DNA from: Ruminococcaceae bacterium UBA7147
Lineage (GTDB): Bacteria; Bacillota; Clostridia; Oscillospirales; Acutalibacteraceae
Reading direction: 5' to 3'
Length of the DNA stretch: 10,485 nucleotides
NCBI GenBank assembly: GCA_002491825.1
Contig: DKWR01000032.1
Span: 1 to 10,485, forward strand
This document shows positions 1-7,152 of this stretch, piece after piece. The notes beneath the pieces were generated by a model. It saw nothing but the letters and a program-made list of their open reading frames with translations. It ran no database searches and was not told the origin of the DNA. The position numbers were made by a program, and so were the translations under genes. Position 1 is the stretch's first letter. Every line of letters starts with the position of its first letter.

Positions 1-70
1 CGAAACGTTGCCTATATATCTACTTAAAATTCGGGCTACAATTTTGTCCAAAACTGACTTTTCCACTCGA

Positions 71-101
71 TTTGCGAGCCGAGGCACTCGGCTAAATTAT
101 C
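71..101 (+). repeat. Hairpin repeat copy A (half copy upstream of the transporter operon)
   Basis: A perfect 6-bp stem GCCGAG (78-83) / CTCGGC (87-92) closes a GCA loop and is followed by TAAATTATC. The same 15-nt hairpin followed by AAATTATC occurs on the - strand at the right end of the window (10463-10485). Positions 71-92 also match 7182-7203 beside the tRNA at 18 of 22 positions. There is no T-run directly after the hairpin, so it is not an obvious terminator on either strand. It lies about 45 nt before the first start codon of the transporter operon. I see no convincing promoter in positions 1-136; TTGCGA (72-77) and TAAATT (93-98) are only 15 nt apart and weak. Confidence 0.6.
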
Positions 102-136
102 TTTTATCTAATTATTTTAATAACTAAGGACTTCTT

Positions 137-1006
137 ATGATTGAATTATTAAAAAAACACAAATATAAAATTATAGCCGCAGTATGCGCTCTGGCGGTTT
201 TAACGGGTGCGTTTTTTGCCGGCGGAAGCCTTGGTGACAACGCTCCTGCGGTTGTAAAATCATCAACTGCCGATGTTGCGGTAAAGGCTGAAAAAGCAAC
301 TGCTTTGCAGAGTATAGATGAAACTACTGCACCGACTGAAAGCCCGACAAAAGCAACCGGGAAGAATAAGCCGGAGCAAAAGGCAACTCCTCCGACAAAC
401 ACCTCGCAAACGAAAAAAGAGCAGTCGGCTGTATCAAATCAGACAAACAAATCTTCGAGCCAATCTTCAAAGCCGAATACTCAAGGCGGTCAATCCTCAA
501 CATTCAAAAAACAGGATAAGTACAAAACCGACCCAATACCCGAGGGTAAGCCACAGCCTGTTGAGCCGCAGGAGCAGGAAATTGTTGACAACACGCTGAA
601 ATGCACTTTTTCAATTTCCTGCGCAACGGTGCTTGACAATATGGATAAGCTTGACAAGTCAAAAAAGGAGATTATCCCCGACGACGGCTGGATTTTAAAG
701 CCCGTCACCGTCACCTTCAACGAGGGAGAATCTGTTTTTGACGTGCTTAAACAGGTGTGTAAGGACAATAAAATTCAGCTTGAATTTTCCTTTACACCGA
801 TTTACAATTCAGCTTACATTGAGGGAATCAACAACCTCTACGAATTTGACTGCGGCAGTCTTTCAGGCTGGACATATAAGGTGAACGACTGGTTCCCGAA
901 TTACGGCTGTTCGAGATATGAGGTCAAAAACGGTGACGTTATCGAGTGGCACTTTACCTGCAACAACGGTGCTGACGTTGGCAAAAAATATTCAGTAGGT
1001 GAGTAA
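137..1006 (+). CDS. Secreted or membrane-anchored DUF4430 (transcobalamin-C-like) protein, probable ligand-capture partner of the ECF transporter
   Basis: The 289-residue protein has a basic N-terminus (KKHKYK) and a hydrophobic segment at about residues 12-30, typical of a signal peptide or uncleaved membrane anchor. No lipobox cysteine is present. Residues about 40-150 are a low-complexity linker rich in Thr, Ser, Gln, Lys and Pro, as expected for a wall-spanning spacer. The C-terminal part (about 150-289) reads as a DUF4430 domain: the stretch ESVFDVLKQVC, then YIEGINNLYEF, then SGWTYKVNDW and finally NGDVIEWHF follow the order of conserved blocks in that family. DUF4430 is related to the C-terminal domain of transcobalamin/intrinsic factor, so corrinoid binding is an inference from fold family. 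AAGGA at 126-130 sits 6 nt before the ATG. The next gene, ecfT, begins 2 nt after the stop codon, which implies operon expression with the transporter. Domain call fairly sure; ligand unproven. Confidence 0.8.
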   Translation: MIELLKKHKYKIIAAVCALAVLTGAFFAGGSLGDNAPAVVKSSTADVAVKAEKATALQSIDETTAPTESPTKATGKNKPEQKATPPTNTSQTKKEQSAVSNQTNKSSSQSSKPNTQGGQSSTFKKQDKYKTDPIPEGKPQPVEPQEQEIVDNTLKCTFSISCATVLDNMDKLDKSKKEIIPDDGWILKPVTVTFNEGESVFDVLKQVCKDNKIQLEFSFTPIYNSAYIEGINNLYEFDCGSLSGWTYKVNDWFPNYGCSRYEVKNGDVIEWHFTCNNGADVGKKYSVGE

Positions 1007-1008
1007 AA

Positions 1009-1899
1009 ATGACGGACGCATTTTCTAAACTTCACCCGACTGTAAATTTCATATTCTTTGCGTTTGTGATTGTGCTGTCAATGTTCGTTATGAACCCTGT
1101 CTGTCTTGCTCTGTCGCTTGTCTGCGCCTTTGTGAATGCGGTGTATTTAAACGGCATAAAGACAGTTAAGCTTTGCCTTAAATTCATTCTGCCGATGGTG
1201 CTGTTGATAATCATAATTAACCCTGTTTTCAATCATCAGGGCGTTACGATTCTTACGTATTTTCCGTGGGGCAATCCGCTTACACTTGAGTCAATCGTAT
1301 ATGGAACAGCCTCGGCGGCTTTGCTCTCCTCGGTGGTGTTGTGGTTTTCGGTGTTCAACAGCGTGATAACCTCCGACAAGCTTGTGTATCTGTTTGGCAG
1401 AATTATACCGTCATTAAGCCTTGTGCTTTCAATGGCGCTGCGCTTTGTGCCGAAATTTACAACACAGTTTAAAAATGTAAGAAACGCTCAACGGTGTATA
1501 GGCAGGGATATTTCCGACGGTTCGGTGATAAAGCGAATAAAAAACGGAATCAGAATTATCTCAATTATGCTTTCGTGGTCAATGGAAAATGCGATTGAGA
1601 CTGCCGACTCAATGAAAAGCCGAGGCTTCGGACTGAAGGGCAGGACGGCTTATTCAATCTACAAATTTGACAAACGAGATTTGATTGTGCTTATTATTGT
1701 CGCTTTGCTCGGCGTTACGGTCAGTGTTTCAGCGATAACAGGCGTTATTGATTTTAACTATTATCCGTTGATAAAAGGCAATTTAGCAGATGTTTTATCG
1801 CTTGTAACATTTTTCTTATATGGAATTTTAATGATTATTCCGACAATTTTAAATGCAGGGGAGGGGATTAAATGGAAGCGTTTAAGGTCAGCAATCTGA
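1009..1899 (+). CDS. ecfT: ECF transporter transmembrane coupling protein EcfT
   Basis: EcfT is the membrane scaffold of energy-coupling factor importers. Its cytoplasmic coupling helices transmit ATPase motion to the substrate-binding S protein. The 296-residue sequence has hydrophobic segments at about residues 12-45, 56-75, 90-120 and 125-150 and two near the C-terminus (about 225-245 and 262-285). The second coupling motif is clear at 199-208 (ADSMKSRGFG), followed by GRTAY, a typical EcfT signature. The first coupling motif at about 160-167 (AQRCIGRD) is less canonical. The start is ATG 1009, with AGGTGAG just upstream inside the end of the preceding gene. The 3' end overlaps the next gene by 28 nt in another frame, which suggests translational coupling. 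The family assignment is firm; which vitamin or metal is moved cannot be told from this subunit. Confidence 0.9.
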   Translation: MTDAFSKLHPTVNFIFFAFVIVLSMFVMNPVCLALSLVCAFVNAVYLNGIKTVKLCLKFILPMVLLIIIINPVFNHQGVTILTYFPWGNPLTLESIVYGTASAALLSSVVLWFSVFNSVITSDKLVYLFGRIIPSLSLVLSMALRFVPKFTTQFKNVRNAQRCIGRDISDGSVIKRIKNGIRIISIMLSWSMENAIETADSMKSRGFGLKGRTAYSIYKFDKRDLIVLIIVALLGVTVSVSAITGVIDFNYYPLIKGNLADVLSLVTFFLYGILMIIPTILNAGEGIKWKRLRSAI

Positions 1900-4538
1900 C
1901 GTTTCGCTATCCCGAAACGGGCGAGGACGTATTAAAAAACGTCAGCTTTTCCGTAAACAGCGGCGAATTTATCACGCTTTGCGGACCGTCAGGCTGCGGA
2001 AAAAGTACGCTGTTGCGACATCTAAAACCCACCCTTGCTCCGTTCGGTATAAAAAGCGGTGAAATCTTATTTGAAAACGAGGATATTTCAACGCTTTCAC
2101 AGCGTGAATTAAGTCAGAAAATCGGCTTTGTAATGCAGTCGCCCGATAATCAGATTGTCACCGATAAGGTGTGGCACGAGCTTGCTTTCGGACTTGAAAG
2201 TCTTGGGTACGACAATGCAACAATTCGCAGGCGAGTAGCCGAAACGGCTGGCTTTTTCGGAATCGAGAGCATATTCGAAAAAAGCGTGTCAGAGCTTTCT
2301 GGCGGACAAAAGCAGATTTTGAACCTTGCTTCTATTATGGCTATGCAGCCGTCGGTGCTCATTCTTGACGAGCCGACAAGTCAGCTTGACCCGATAGCGT
2401 CCTCTGAATTTTTAGCCTGCGTTTCAAAAATCAACCGTGAACTCGGTACAACCGTTATCATCACCGAACACAGGCTTGACGAGATTTTTCCTTTAAGCGA
2501 CAGGGTGTTTGTGCTTGAAAACGGCGAAATTGTGTCGGACGCTCCGCCCGAAAATACAGGCAGAAATCTGAAAAAGATAAACAGCAAAACCTTTCTTTCT
2601 CTGCCGTCGCAAATGCAAATCTGGGATAAGGCTGACAGAGGAGATTCACCCTGTCCCGTAACGGTTGCACAGGGCAGAGAGTGGCTTGAAAAATACTCGC
2701 AAAGTCACACGCTTTATCCGCTCTATGACGAGGAAATCCCCGAACATAAGGAGAGCGTTGCAGTTGAGCTTAATGACGTTTGGTTCAGATATGAAAAGAC
2801 ATCTCACGATGTGCTGAAAGGCTTGTCGTGCAAAGTGTATGAGGGAGAATTTGTCGCTATTCTCGGCGGCAACGGCGCAGGAAAAACGACCGCTCTTTCG
2901 CTGATAAACGGACTCAATTCACCGTACAGAGGAAGTGTAAAGCTGTTTGGCAAAAACGTAAATGACGTTAAGCAGTCAGACTTGCTCAAGGTATCAGCCT
3001 TACCGCAGAATCCGCAGTCGCTTTTCGTTAAAAAGACGGTTGCCGAGGATTTGGAAGAAATTTTCAGCGGAGTAAAAATTAAAGCCGAAGAAAAAGAAAA
3101 GCTAATCGGCTCGGTTGTATCACTTTGCAGACTTGAAAAACTGCTGAAAAGACACCCGTACGACATCTCGGGCGGTGAACAGCAGAGGGCGGCGCTTGCA
3201 AAGGTGCTGCTGTCAAGACCTGAAATCCTGCTCCTTGACGAGCCGACAAAGGGGATAGACGCAGAATTTAAAGCGGTGCTTGCCGATATAATCAACACGC
3301 TCACACAGTCGGGCGTAACGGTGATTATGGTCAGTCACGACGTTGAGTTCTGCGCAAAATACCCCCACCGCTGTATGATGTTTTTCGGCGGAGATATTGT
3401 GTCGCAGGAAACGCCGAGAAAGTTCTTTGCCTCAAACTCATTTTACGTAACGAGTGCAAACAGAATTTCACGCAGTATTATTGAAAACGCTGTTACGGCG
3501 GAGGACGTAATCTACTGCTGTACGGGCAAAAAGGAGCAAAAACCTCCGTCAAATCACACCGACCTCTACGACTACAATTCCGAAGAATTTACAAAACCGC
3601 AGAAAAGGGAGAGGCAGAAATTACCGCTATGGAAAAAGCTCCTCGGCGTATTTTCGGTAATTGTGTTTGTTTTTGCATTAATAATAAATCTCGACTACTT
3701 ACCAAACTTAAATTCAAAAGCTCTGCCGATGTGGGCAAATTTTCTCATAGTCGCAGTACCCATAGTGTCGCTTATGGTGTCGTTCGGCTCAAAGTCAAAA
3801 CGCCCTCTTGACGAAGTCAGAATTGACAGTCGAAAGCAGAAGATTCCAAAGCGAACGAGTGCGGCGGCAGTTATGATACTGCTTGCAGTTCCGCTGACGA
3901 TTTTTATCGGGGTTACGTACCTTGAAGATAAAAAATTTCTCTTCATTTCGCTTCTTGTAATGCTTGAATGTATGCTTCCGTTTTTCCTTGTTTTTGAGGG
4001 CAGAAAGCCGCAGGCAAGAGAGCTTGTGATTATTGCGGTGTTATGTGCAATTGCGGTTGTCGGAAGAACGGCATTTTACTTTCTGCCGCAGTTCAAGCCT
4101 GTTATTGCAATTGTGATAATTTCGGGAATAGCGTTCGGCGGAGAAAGCGGATTCCTCGTCGGCTCGCTTTCAATGCTGCTGTCAAACATAATTTTTCAGC
4201 AGGGTCCGTGGACTCCATGGCAGATGTTTGCCGCAGGAATAATAGGATTTTTAGCAGGAGTGCTTTTCAGAAAGGGTCTTTTAAGCCGCAGCAGAATACC
4301 GCTTTGTGTGTTCGGTTTTGTCGCAACCGTTGTAATTTACGGCGTGATAATGAACATATCATCAGCAGTAATGGCTCACGCACCTATGAATTTTGGAACG
4401 ATTACAACCTACCTTGCTCTCGGATTTCCGTTTGACATAGTTCACGGACTTTCAACGGTTGCGTTTCTGTTTTTCGGTGCAGAGCCTATGCTTGAAAAGC
4501 TCGACAGGGTGAAAACAAAGTACGGCTTGCTATCATAA
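1872..4538 (+). CDS. Fused ECF transporter protein: two ATPase domains plus substrate-binding S component
   Basis: This 888-residue chain joins three usually separate ECF subunits. ATPase 1 (about 1-230) has Walker A GPSGCGKST at 38-46, Q-loop Q89, signature LSGGQKQ at 142-148, Walker B with D166-E167 and switch H200. ATPase 2 (about 295-510) has Walker A GGNGAGKTT at 332-340, signature ISGGEQQ at 432-438, Walker B D456-E457 and H489. All catalytic residues are present in both. A hydrophilic linker (about 540-585) leads to roughly four hydrophobic helices (about 588-712). A second membrane block (about 716-875) resembles an ECF S component, with a glycine-rich FGGESGFLVGSLSMLL stretch and GPWTPWQMFAAG. 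Tandem ATPase fusions are known; one also carrying the S part is less usual. GGGGAGGGG at 1859-1867 precedes ATG 1872. With ecfT and the DUF4430 gene it may form a self-contained importer. A cobalamin-type substrate is plausible but unproven. Confidence 0.88.
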   Translation: MEAFKVSNLTFRYPETGEDVLKNVSFSVNSGEFITLCGPSGCGKSTLLRHLKPTLAPFGIKSGEILFENEDISTLSQRELSQKIGFVMQSPDNQIVTDKVWHELAFGLESLGYDNATIRRRVAETAGFFGIESIFEKSVSELSGGQKQILNLASIMAMQPSVLILDEPTSQLDPIASSEFLACVSKINRELGTTVIITEHRLDEIFPLSDRVFVLENGEIVSDAPPENTGRNLKKINSKTFLSLPSQMQIWDKADRGDSPCPVTVAQGREWLEKYSQSHTLYPLYDEEIPEHKESVAVELNDVWFRYEKTSHDVLKGLSCKVYEGEFVAILGGNGAGKTTALSLINGLNSPYRGSVKLFGKNVNDVKQSDLLKVSALPQNPQSLFVKKTVAEDLEEIFSGVKIKAEEKEKLIGSVVSLCRLEKLLKRHPYDISGGEQQRAALAKVLLSRPEILLLDEPTKGIDAEFKAVLADIINTLTQSGVTVIMVSHDVEFCAKYPHRCMMFFGGDIVSQETPRKFFASNSFYVTSANRISRSIIENAVTAEDVIYCCTGKKEQKPPSNHTDLYDYNSEEFTKPQKRERQKLPLWKKLLGVFSVIVFVFALIINLDYLPNLNSKALPMWANFLIVAVPIVSLMVSFGSKSKRPLDEVRIDSRKQKIPKRTSAAAVMILLAVPLTIFIGVTYLEDKKFLFISLLVMLECMLPFFLVFEGRKPQARELVIIAVLCAIAVVGRTAFYFLPQFKPVIAIVIISGIAFGGESGFLVGSLSMLLSNIIFQQGPWTPWQMFAAGIIGFLAGVLFRKGLLSRSRIPLCVFGFVATVVIYGVIMNISSAVMAHAPMNFGTITTYLALGFPFDIVHGLSTVAFLFFGAEPMLEKLDRVKTKYGLLS

Positions 4539-4546
4539 TAAAATAA

Positions 4547-4584
4547 ATTGCAGAGAACATTTTACTGTTTTCTGCAATTTTTTT
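4547..4584 (+). terminator. Rho-independent terminator of the ECF transporter operon
   Basis: A 12-bp stem (ATTGCAGAGAAC, 4547-4558, with GTTTTCTGCAAT, 4567-4578, one G-U pair) closes an 8-nt loop and is followed by a run of seven T at 4578-4584. It starts 8 nt after the stop codon of the fused transporter gene and separates that operon from hpt. Confidence 0.92.
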
Positions 4585-4659
4585 ACTGTACTGTATTTCT
4601 TGCTACTGGAAATAATTAGAAATAACAATAAATATTCTTTTTTATTTGTATTAAAATAG

Positions 4660-4687
4660 TTGAAAGTAACGAAAAATGTGGTATAAT
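4660..4687 (+). promoter_or_regulatory. Sigma-A-type promoter of hpt
   Basis: TTGAAA (4660-4665) and a consensus TATAAT (4682-4687) are separated by 16 nt. TG at 4679-4680 gives an extended -10 (TGG-TATAAT). The start codon of hpt follows 31 nt after the -10 box. Confidence 0.8.
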
Positions 4688-4718
4688 TAATTTATTATTT
4701 TTTAAAAGGATGTTGAAA

Positions 4719-5273
4719 ATGAAGGGTGAAAAAAATATTGAGGAATTTCAGAGCAAAATAAAGCGAATAATTATTACCGAGGAACAGATAAATACGGAGA
4801 TTCAAAAAGTCGGTAAACAAATCAGCGATTCATATGACGGACGTCCGTTCCTGCTTGTCAGCATACTAAAAGGCTCTTTTGTATTTTTAGCTGATTTGTG
4901 CAGGGCAATAACCGTCCCCTGTGAAATCGGCTTTATGTGTGCACAAAGCTATTTTTCTGGAACGGTTTCCTCGGGTGAGGTGAAAATCACAATGGATCTT
5001 GACCGAGATATAAGCAACTATCACGTCATCATTGTCGAGGACATTATCGATACCGGAAGAACGCTCAAATACGTTGCAGACCTTCTTAAGTCGAGAAATC
5101 CGTTGTCATTTCAAATTGTAACCTTGCTTGACAAGCCTTCAAGACGTGTCATTGACTTGAAAGCCGATATTTCTTTGTTTACAATTCCTGATTATTTTGT
5201 AATCGGCTATGGTCTGGATTGCGGCGAGTATTACCGAAATCTTCCTTACATAGCAGAATACGATAATTCATAA
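4719..5273 (+). CDS. hpt: Hypoxanthine phosphoribosyltransferase (purine salvage)
   Basis: The enzyme transfers the phosphoribosyl group of PRPP to hypoxanthine (often also guanine) to make IMP or GMP in the cytoplasm. The 184-residue length is normal for bacterial HPRT. Visible family blocks are SILKGSFVF at 48-56 (the LKG loop that contacts pyrophosphate), the flexible-loop SYFSGTVSSG at 77-86, the PRPP-binding VEDIIDTGRTL at 106-116, LLDKPSRR at 136-143 (the base-contacting lysine region) and DYFVIGYGLD at 158-167. ATG 4719 is chosen because AAAAGGA (4704-4710) lies 8 nt before it. An in-frame ATG at 4710 overlaps that ribosome site and would add three residues. The gene has its own promoter and is followed after 56 nt, without a terminator, by a small lipoprotein gene. 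Standalone hpt (not next to tilS/ftsH as in Bacillus) is the only context point of note. Confidence 0.93.
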   Translation: MKGEKNIEEFQSKIKRIIITEEQINTEIQKVGKQISDSYDGRPFLLVSILKGSFVFLADLCRAITVPCEIGFMCAQSYFSGTVSSGEVKITMDLDRDISNYHVIIVEDIIDTGRTLKYVADLLKSRNPLSFQIVTLLDKPSRRVIDLKADISLFTIPDYFVIGYGLDCGEYYRNLPYIAEYDNS

Positions 5274-5329
5274 AGTTTCGGCTTTCAAAGTAATTTAAAC
5301 AGTTTTCATCAATAAGAGGAGGTCGGCTT

Positions 5330-5749
5330 ATGAAACATATAGAAAGTATGATTCTTGTAATCTTATCAGCGTTATTTTTATTTAGCGTATGCGGCTGTGA
5401 CGCCGATATTTCAAATTATACCGTTGATTACGGAGAATCTTCGATTTACTCAAAGCAGGATATCAGTTCGGCTGTTGACGAAATAATCAATACTTTTAAG
5501 GAGATGGAAGGTTGTAAGCTCTATTCACTTTCATTTACGAGTGATGAAACCTGCAAGGAAAATATTGACTATTGTAATGAGCTGGGAAAAAATGCAGATT
5601 TTGATGAATGTATAGTTTTTGATTCTCATTTCCGTTCTCCCATTTTCGGAGGAGGAGCATGGAATGAAAATGAAGACTACTACTGGACTTGGTATCTCGC
5701 AAGAAAAGACGGCGGTAACTGGGAATTGCTTACGTACGGATACGGTTAA
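5330..5749 (+). CDS. Small predicted lipoprotein of unknown function
   Basis: I do not recognise this 139-residue protein. It begins with a short charged N-terminus and a hydrophobic stretch (about residues 7-20) ending in FSVCGC. Either C21 or C23 could be the lipidated cysteine, with VCGC the better lipobox, so the mature protein is probably anchored on the outer face of the membrane. The mature part is small and acidic, with a likely helix (about 45-60, DISSAVDEIINTFKEM) and an aromatic C-terminal half containing DYYWTWYLARKDG and NWELLTYGYG, which suggests a compact beta-rich fold. AGAGGAGG at 5315-5322, 7 nt before ATG 5330, is a strong ribosome binding site. No promoter or terminator was seen between hpt and this gene, so read-through from hpt is likely. 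No function is proposed; the lipoprotein call is fairly sure. Confidence 0.75.
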   Translation: MKHIESMILVILSALFLFSVCGCDADISNYTVDYGESSIYSKQDISSAVDEIINTFKEMEGCKLYSLSFTSDETCKENIDYCNELGKNADFDECIVFDSHFRSPIFGGGAWNENEDYYWTWYLARKDGGNWELLTYGYG

Positions 5750-5831
5750 GTATTGCCACATTATGAGAATTATTTATGTATAAATTTAAATATTTGTTTA
5801 TAAGCAGCTTTTCATGATCGTGTAAATCCTA

Positions 5832-5859
5832 TTGACATTTAATTTTATTAATTTATAAT
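5832..5859 (+). promoter_or_regulatory. Sigma-A-type promoter of the SDR gene
   Basis: Consensus TTGACA (5832-5837) and consensus TATAAT (5854-5859) are separated by 16 nt. The start codon lies 55 nt after the -10 box. With both hexamers perfect, strong constitutive expression is expected. Confidence 0.88.
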
Positions 5860-5914
5860 AAAAAAGGAATGAAAATTCTTATTAATGTATTAAATTTGTT
5901 AGGGGTGTTTGAAA

Positions 5915-6718
5915 ATGAACAGATTAAAAGATAAGGTTGCAATTGTTACAGGTTCAACCAGCGGTATCGGCATCGGTATTGCAAGATTATTTGCCGCAGA
6001 GGGCGCAAAGGTTGTTATTTGTGGTCGTCGTGAGGCAAAAGGCCAGGCTGTAGTTGACCGCATTGCCGCAGAGGGCGGAGAAGCTTGGTACCATTTTATG
6101 GACATCACCGATACAGAAAGCATCGAAAAGCTCTTTGCCGACACAGTTGAAAAATTCGGCAAGCTTGATATTCTCGTAAACAATGCGGCTAACGTTACAT
6201 TAAAGGACGGTCGTGTTGACGAGCTTACAATTGAAATGTGGGACGGCATTTTCGAGAGCGATATGCGTGGTACTTTCTATGCTACAAAGTGCGCTCTGCC
6301 GTACTTGAAGAAGAATGAAAACGGCGGTTCAATCGTTAATATCGGTTCAATGGCTTCCTGCGGCGGCGACCTTGGCTCAACAGCCTATGCGTGTGCAAAG
6401 GCAGGCGTTGATTTGCTTACTCAGGCAACAGCATTGCAGTACGGCAAGGACAACATTCGCTGCAACTGTGTTCGCCCCGGCTTGATTGTTACTCCCGAGA
6501 ACGAGGCTTATGTTCCTCAGCCGTTAAAGGATATTTTTGTAAGCAACATTATGGTAAACCGCTACGGTTGTCCCGAGGACATCGGTCATATGTGCGTATA
6601 TCTCGCTTCTGACGAGAGCACCTACGTAACAGGTCAGATTGTCAACGTTGACGGCGGTATGAACTCACACGTTCCGACAGTTGCACAGTTTAGAGAGCTC
6701 AACTCACGTACTTGGTAA
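5915..6718 (+). CDS. Short-chain dehydrogenase/reductase, hydroxysteroid-dehydrogenase-like
   Basis: This 267-residue classical SDR is a cytoplasmic NAD(P)-dependent oxidoreductase. Visible elements are the cofactor glycine motif TGSTSGIG (12-19), NNAA (89-92), catalytic S145, Y158 and K162 (YACAK), and the C-terminal NVDGG. Arg38-Arg39 after the second strand favour NADP(H). From memory, the stretch ALQYGKDNIRCN with PGLI (173-191), and a C-terminal tail ending in a Pro and Phe region, resemble clostridial 7-alpha-hydroxysteroid dehydrogenases (bile-acid enzymes). A 3-oxoacyl-ACP reductase or sugar dehydrogenase cannot be excluded. Where the family usually has the tetrad Asn, this protein has Asp116 (ESDMRG). 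ATG 5915 is preferred because AGGGGTG (5901-5907) is 7 nt upstream; an in-frame TTG at 5909 is too close to it. The gene stands alone with its own strong promoter. SDR call is certain, substrate is not. Confidence 0.85.
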   Translation: MNRLKDKVAIVTGSTSGIGIGIARLFAAEGAKVVICGRREAKGQAVVDRIAAEGGEAWYHFMDITDTESIEKLFADTVEKFGKLDILVNNAANVTLKDGRVDELTIEMWDGIFESDMRGTFYATKCALPYLKKNENGGSIVNIGSMASCGGDLGSTAYACAKAGVDLLTQATALQYGKDNIRCNCVRPGLIVTPENEAYVPQPLKDIFVSNIMVNRYGCPEDIGHMCVYLASDESTYVTGQIVNVDGGMNSHVPTVAQFRELNSRTW

Positions 6719-6797
6719 AAGTATAAAGTATAAATTTATAAAAAGTTATAATTTAAGTAAATGCAAAATTTACAACAACAAAACTTTGCCATTATAT

Positions 6798-6952
6798 CCA
6801 AGGCTCCCCTTTTTAGGGGAGCTGTCATTTTGCCTGCAAAATGACTGAGGGGTGGAGATGAACTTTTTCTTATTTTTTACGTTCTTCTCCCCTACCACCC
6901 TTCCGGCACAGCGATAAATCGCTGTGCCACCTTCCCTTAAGGGAAGGCTTGG
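6798..6952. mobile_element. MITE-like palindromic element with five hairpins, no coding capacity
   Basis: The ends are imperfect inverted repeats (CCAAGGC at 6798-6804, GGCTTGG at 6946-6952). Inside are local hairpins: GCTCCCCT/AGGGGAGC (6803-6822), a perfect 9-bp stem GTCATTTTG/CAAAATGAC (6824-6845), GGAGATGAAC/GTTCTTCTCC with one mismatch (6854-6890), a perfect 10-bp stem GGCACAGCGA/TCGCTGTGCC (6905-6928), and CCTTCCC/GGGAAGG around TTAA (6930-6947). A longer-range pairing GAGGGGTGG (6847-6855) with CCACCCTTC (6895-6903) would close a central arm. The flanks are TATAT on the left and CTATAT on the right, possibly a short target duplication. The design (CCAAGGCTCCCC... to ...AGGCTTGG) resembles repeats I recall as abundant in gut Clostridia. 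It sits between the SDR gene and that gene's likely terminator. Confidence 0.78.
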
Positions 6953-7010
6953 CTATATCTCAAAAGTTGACTATCCAAAATTTAACGTTAATGTTTTTTC
7001 GACAGTCTGA

Positions 7011-7040
7011 ACAGACAGGCAAAACACCTGTCCGTTTTTT
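7011..7040 (+). terminator. Rho-independent terminator, probably the original end of the SDR transcript
   Basis: A 9-bp stem ACAGACAGG (7011-7019) / CCTGTCCGT (7027-7035) with one A-C mismatch closes a 7-nt loop and runs into TTTTTT (7035-7040). It is 292 nt beyond the SDR stop codon, but only about 140 nt if the palindromic element is discounted. The element may therefore have inserted between gene and terminator. Confidence 0.75.
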
Positions 7041-7057
7041 GATGATTGATTGTATTT

Positions 7058-7105
7058 GAAAAATACGAATGCCCCGATACGCAATTCTGCGTTTCAGGGC
7101 ACTCG
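7058..7105 (-). repeat. Hairpin repeat copy B, second terminator-like hairpin behind tRNA-Arg
   Basis: The hairpin spans 7070-7101: outer arms TGCCC/GGGCA and inner arms ACGCA/TGCGT, with two single mismatches and an ATTC loop. Read on the - strand it is followed by TTCGTATTTTTC, an imperfect T-run, so it could be a back-up terminator for the tRNA. It aligns with copy C (7166-7202) over 39 nt with about five mismatches and two gaps. The outer C-G pair (7074/7097) is replaced there by T-A (7172/7193). Confidence 0.65.
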
Positions 7106-7152
7106 AAAATAACATACTATGCAAAAGATGTTCTGTTGACGCGAGCATTAAA

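Noticed and set aside
1..136. Cobalamin riboswitch in front of the transporter operon
   Set aside because: The available leader is too short and shows none of the conserved B12-box blocks; one could lie further upstream outside the window.
2804..3304. 166-residue open frame on the - strand inside the transporter fusion gene
   Set aside because: It lies antisense to the second ATPase domain, whose motifs are intact; the Ser-rich translation has no recognisable domain and is a codon-bias shadow.
4043..4435. 130-codon open frame on the + strand in the S-component region
   Set aside because: It is in a different frame within a strongly supported coding sequence and gives a Cys/Arg/Asn-rich product without domain features.
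6961..7040. Small RNA gene with a TTGACT -35-like box ending at the 7040 terminator
   Set aside because: No adequate -10 box is found at the proper distance (AATGTT), so the terminator is better assigned to the SDR transcript.
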